64,000 nucleotides of DNA, taken from contig NC_133541.1 of NCBI RefSeq assembly GCF_048773025.1, forward strand, positions 16,255,412-16,319,411. The letters are read 5' to 3'. The DNA comes from Camelus bactrianus (Eukaryota; Chordata; Mammalia; Artiodactyla; Camelidae). Each line of letters starts with the position of its first letter. Position 1 is the stretch's first letter. This document shows positions 59,504-64,000 of the stretch, piece by piece. The notes under the pieces are model-generated. The model had not been told where the DNA came from. It searched no databases and saw only the letters and a program-made list of their open reading frames with translations. A program made the translations under genes and the position numbers.

Positions 59504-60129
59504 ATTGCTGTTCAGTAAGTCTTTATTTGATATGAAAAAAAACTAAAAAGAATTCCAAAGTAGAGATGCAGCCAATCTGGCAGTCAAGGAACATCACTGA
59601 TATGCTGACAAACACATCAGCAAAAAGCAAGAGTTGGTTGTAAATGAGGTAGCATTCATTTATATACAATGGTCATTTGCAGACAGAGCCACAAATATTA
59701 AGCTTTGTTGACCATCCATGGCTTTCTCTCCAAGGTCAATCAAATCTCCGTGATCCTTGTGCTTTTACACACAGTTTTTAATAGAGGAACATTTTCTTCA
59801 TTCACTTTAGTGTTTTCTGCAGTTCCTGCCTTCTAAACAATCTCAAATTAAAAGTAATGGAGAAAATGACTTCTGGGTTACAGAAATCTCTGTTACAAAG
59901 ACTAAATGTTAGAACACCATTTAGAGTTCATTTCTTAACTTAACAACTTTGATTATTTGGTTTCTTAAACACTACAGATTAGAAAAAGAAAATTAAAAGG
60001 AAGAGACCTGCAAGGAACAGTTCCCTAGAACTCGCTCTGCAGGGAAACAGAGTGACAGACACAAACTGACATCAGGATGCATGCATCACATTCAGTAATA
60101 TGTGGTCTTCATAATGACTTTGCGTATAG
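59502..60129. other. Unique DNA
   Basis: Nothing recognised. Confidence 0.5.
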
Positions 60130-60600
60130 ATGGAAAATTATTCTTCCATTTGTCAAAAATGGCAAGGAAGACTTACAAAGACTATATTAATAGGGGTCAA
60201 GAATATTGAAATAGGAAGAGAGATTGAACTCAACTACAAATACAACAAGGACAAGTGGGGATTCATAGCCAATGAAAAGAGTAAGGAAGTCAATGGAAAA
60301 TTACTTAAGAGCACCTTGGTTAGTGTGGAGGTTGGGGAAAGAGGAGCTTGACTGGATATGAAGGGTGGGAGGATTCTCAATCAACTGGTTCTTCAGGATT
60401 TTTCCCAAAACCGGCCAAGGTCAGGGGGCCAAGACAAGGGACATGGGGCAAGGATGACGCTTAGTAGTGAAGTGGGCTCAGAGGACCCTGAAATCAGAGT
60501 TTGGTCAAGGATGAAGTTTTTGTCCATCATCCTCAAGAAAAGGTTCTTTGTACTTTAAAAGAAGTTGGAGAATCACATGCAGCCTTTGAGAAAAAATGTT
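60130..60600 (+). other. Unresolved segment, possibly an old repeat
   Basis: The DNA here is richer in GC than its surroundings. It holds three overlapping plus frames (73, 66 and 71 codons) including ATTGAACTCAACTACAAATA, GGACAAGTGGGGATTCATAG and GGTTCTTCAGGATTTTTCCC. The style recalls internal or LTR parts of an old retroelement, but I cannot name it and no protein domain is visible. Confidence 0.3.
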
Positions 60601-61509
60601 TGTTAAAAATGCTTATTTCCCCCCAGATATTCCAATACCATGGCAGTCTCCCACTACGCACAAAAACGCACTCATCTATAGCACTTTACTTCCTAACAAT
60701 GCTTTTCAAAATTTAGTAACACAACAAATAAAATAAATGTCTTTGACTTTTCCAAGATTCAAAAAGGTACATGGAAGAAGGATTAAAATGTCTGGGTGAA
60801 TTGTGTAATAACCATTATTTATCCTTTCATGAACAAAGTCACAAATATTTTATGACAGTTTAAACACAGTCAAGAATAAATTAGCAAGAAGGAGGCAAAT
60901 TAACATTTGCCTGTAGTGCAGTCTTGCATATATCAAAAAAGAAACTGCTAAGAAATTTCCTGCTCGTGGCTGAACGGTTTTAAAAGTCAGACAACTTATT
61001 TTATAGAGATGGCTTACTCTCCTAGTTGAAAATAGGTTGACAGGTCAAAATTTGGAAGTTGCTTTTTAGCTTTTGCCTTTGTTATCTTGAAATGCTTTCC
61101 TTCCTCTGAATTATTTTTCTTCTTTCCATTTTTTCTGTTAATTTATACTTTTTCCCTTCCTTGTTAAATTTCTTCCTCCTCCATCCCTTCTTTCCTTGGA
61201 TGTTTGTTTCAATATCCTGTTTTTGGTTTGTTTTTTTGTTTCTGTTTTTTGGTTTTTTTCTACCTCCATCTTACATATAAATATTTTAATGATCATTCTC
61301 TCTCTCACTTCCCAAACTTACTCATTCCTTATGACTTTCTTTGATCTTGAGCTGACTCCTTTTCAATTTTATATACAAATACCATTTAAAAGCTACAGTA
61401 AGTTTATCTTAAAGTATATCACTCATCTCTGAATTGACGGATCTATACTCTGCTTTGTAATGATGTGGCTGGAATTGTGGACACTATATTTCTCATTTTT
61501 TCACAGGGT
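60601..61509. other. Unique DNA with T-rich stretch
   Basis: A pyrimidine/T-rich region at 61085-61260; the 78-codon frame there is compositional. Nothing else recognised. Confidence 0.45.
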
Positions 61510-62150
61510 TGCTTCTTAAGTTTCACCAGTTTGGGGTAGTAGATTAAAACTGGAAGGTAGGAAGAGGGAGTCGAAAAGCCTTATTCCTTCTGTTTACCTG
61601 TAGCTCCAGGCGTCATCACTCCATCCTCTCTCCAGCAATGGCCTTTCACCCAGCAGTAACAGTTATCCCCGGTCTCCAGCAACTTTAGCTTTTCAGGAAT
61701 GAACATCACTGTCTGCCTTCAGAGATAACTAGCACTCTCTGGGAGATAGTCCATTTCCAGAGGTTTGGACCCAAACTCTGTGGTGTCCAATCTGTGATCT
61801 TCTAAGGTGTCAAGTATAGCCAAGCAGTGTCTCCTTTTCAAAGTTTGCAGCCAAACTTGAAAGTTGAAATCCCCTTCACTAAACTCCTGTACTCTTAGCT
61901 GCAGCTGCAGGACCCCTTCTCAGAGATCTGAGTCTCAATTCTGCAGGGCACCTTCTCTGAGTCTCCATACTCTGGAAGTTCCATCCCTTTCCTTTGTGCC
62001 TCAAGTCTTAAGCATGTCACTTTGTTGTATCTTACTATTTTGATCTTTCCACTTTCCAACAACTTTTTTATCCAATTAAGTATTCTAAATTCTTTCTGCT
62101 GCATATTTAGTATGATTTATCTATTCCTAATTGGACCCTGAGTTTGATAC
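61510..62150 (-). repeat. Unresolved old repeat, possibly LTR-type
   Basis: About 640 bp of more balanced composition. Blocks such as CACTCTCTGGGAGATAGTCC, ATTTCCAGAGGTTTGGACCC, AAAGTTTGCAGCCAAACTTG, TTCTGCAGGGCACCTTCTCT and a CTAATTGGACCCTGAGTTTG near the right end look like an old dispersed repeat and not like coding DNA. Family and strand are uncertain. Confidence 0.3.
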
Positions 62151-63069
62151 CATATTGGCATCAAGCATATGCCCAGGAAGCACAGCTTCATAAATGAGAT
62201 TGATGGATTGGTTTTGCTGTGTCATTGGCCTTGAACACTGTGCCTCACTCCTTATCACTGGGAAATGAGAAATCAGTAATTTAGGGGATGCCAGGCATCA
62301 TGCAATTAAATTTTCACCTGTGGTCGATTGTGATCAAGACACTGTGGAATCAAGAGTCTGCTTTTGATGCATACAGGCTAGGGTATCTTCTTCTGACTGC
62401 ACGGAGAGCATGCAGAAAATAAATGACAAGCTCAAGGCTTTAAACTCTTAGCTCCACTGACAGAAAAAGAACAAGCAATCTTCTATAGCTCTCTAAGAGA
62501 ATTTCTTATTTCACTGAAAATAAAAATTTAATTTTGTGAGTTCAGAAATAAAGCCAAAATCAAGTTGACAAACTCACCAGGCTGGACAACCCAAGATTTA
62601 GAAAAAGAAGGAAGTATTATAGCATGCCTGGAGGACATCTTATTTCTTTGTTTTTGATACTCCTGTGTCTGCTAGTCACAAAACATCAGAGTAAGCAGAA
62701 GTGAACAAAATAGTGATCCCACTGTACTGTCCAAAAAGGTAATGTTAGCCTGGATTATCTGCACTGAGGTAGTAGAAGACACAATGGACATGGTTACAAT
62801 CGTGCAGGGAGAGTTGTTAAGTGAGAAGAGATACTTCCAGAGGGTAATATGTCCATTTCACTTGATCTGAGAAATAAGTGGGAAATTTTATGAAAGAAGC
62901 TGATAAACCCTTGAATAGTGGGAAAGGTGAGTGGGTCTACTGCAGATTATGGCTCTGGTATGTATTTCCTATTTCATTTTCTTTTGTTGGGTCTCCTCAC
63001 CAGCACTGATTCACTGACCCAATATCCATTGTTTATCAATGTCCTCTTTTACTTTCTCCCTCTTCATTC
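62151..63069. other. Unique DNA, no gene seen
   Basis: No recognised repeat and no open frame of note. Confidence 0.45.
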
Positions 63070-63220
63070 AGCAAAGTTATCAACATAAACTCTTCCCCCA
63101 CCAACACTTGGTACTCCAGTTCCCTGTATCTTCTTTTGTTTTTATCCAGTTTAATTTATCTGAAAAAACTTGACTTTAATTCTATTAATCATTTATTTGA
63201 AGAGCAGAAAGTATCGTACC
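63070..63220 (+). repeat. Possible L2 LINE fragment
   Basis: CCCCCACCAACACTTGGTAC, TCCAGTTCCCTGTATCTTCT and ATCATTTATTTGAAGAGCAG follow the order of the L2 3' UTR (CCCCAGCACTCCCTATCCC...CCCTGCTTTATTTTTCTTC...TTATTTATTTG). Weak. Confidence 0.35.
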
Positions 63221-64000
63221 ATTTGAAAATGCTGTCCTTCTATTCATTCATGCATGTTATTTTGAAAGTAAACATGAGTGGTTTGAGGGTTTTTTCAAAT
63301 CCTTTACACTTTATCTTTAAAATATGTTACTTAAAATATCTATAAATCTATAGCTCTATATCAAGGAAACTATATCAAACATAAATTTGTACATATAATT
63401 GTACTGTCCTTTAAATGATCTCTAACCTTCTTCAAGCATAACAAAAATGCTTTCTTTGTTTTATGCAAACATTTGGAAAGTGAATTTTCTTTAATTTTAT
63501 AAAAATATTTTTGCTATAGCCAAGGAAATTATTTTACTTAAAAGGTGAATTGTGACTGACATCCACCTTTACTTAGAAAATTATGCATCTCAGACCATAA
63601 AAAATGTTTGCCAAAAAAATATCTCTGTTGGGATCCTGCCTGACACTTATCAGACTCTGCTGGTACCCAGACATTTGCTTCTCACCTCCCTTACTGATGC
63701 TGGGAAGACAAATACAGTACTTATTTTCATAGACCCCCTTACAGCTGGACATGGCATGTGATCCAGTTCCAGTGAGCATAAGCAGAAATTTGCAAGGGGT
63801 GGAGGAAGGGAGGTGTAGGGGGAGAACTTATGAAAAGCTTTGACTTTTCTAATTAATCAAAACAATAATCATAACGATGAAAAAGGAACAGATGCAGCCA
63901 GCGAAGCCATTCCTTCTTGTCAAGATTTTACTGCCCTAAACTTAAGTATGATATCCGGTTGCTGCAGCTATCCTGAGAGAGAGAGTAAGAAGCATGTAGG
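63221..64000. other. Unique DNA; unresolved repeat trace at 63690-63810
   Basis: AT-rich to about 63600. The text GCTGGACATGGCATGTGATC + CAGTTCCAGTGAGCATAAGC at 63746-63785 has the same general pattern as 42215-42280, suggesting a shared old repeat family that I cannot name. Confidence 0.3.

Overview
The window reads as nuclear DNA from a placental mammal, most likely a camelid (camel, llama or alpaca). Three observations support this. There are two copies of a short retroposon whose head is a tRNA-Ala(AGC) derivative (positions 9124-9258 and 53119-53266), matching the camelid Vic-1 type of SINE. One LINE-1 copy (57142-58276) has a 3' tail that I associate with young camelid L1s. There are also ancient mammal-wide repeats (MIR, L2, MER1-type hAT, MaLR LTRs). 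The species call is from memory of repeat consensus sequences, not from a search.

The sequence is AT-rich and CpG-poor. I find no host protein-coding gene, no functional tRNA or rRNA gene and no CRISPR array. The long open frames are pieces of LINE-1 ORF2 or chance frames inside repeats. The window is best described as intergenic (gene-desert-like) or deep intronic.

Layout. 0-8 kb: a long internally deleted L1 (about 2.0-5.64 kb) in otherwise unique DNA. 8-12 kb: MIR, a TG microsatellite, a MaLR LTR split by a Vic-1 SINE, an L2 end and a 5'-truncated L1 (10.7-11.9 kb). 12-29 kb: mostly unique DNA with MIR, L2 and MER1-type fossils. 29.1-30.9 kb: a 5'-inverted L1 with target-site duplications. 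31.2-32.8 kb: probable old L1ME-type DNA. 33-46 kb: MIR and L2 pieces and four LTR fossils (35.6-36.0, 39.5-40.0, 41.3-41.7, 44.6-45.3 kb), plus a GATA microsatellite and a palindromic duplication near 38 kb. 46.9-52.3 kb: an L1 3' scrap and a 3 kb L1 that keeps a reverse-transcriptase core. 53-64 kb: the second SINE, the youngest-looking L1, and old L2 or unresolved repeat DNA.

No genes here work together. What can be read is the insertion history: L2 and MIR oldest; MER1-type and MaLR elements next; class I LTRs and mid-age L1s later; the SINEs and the 57 kb L1 latest. I found no convincing undescribed biological system. The most informative items are the twin-priming L1, the nested SINE with its perfect duplication, the young L1 with an intact ORF2 C-terminus and a G-quadruplex motif, and a few homeodomain-core-rich unique segments that could be conserved noncoding elements.
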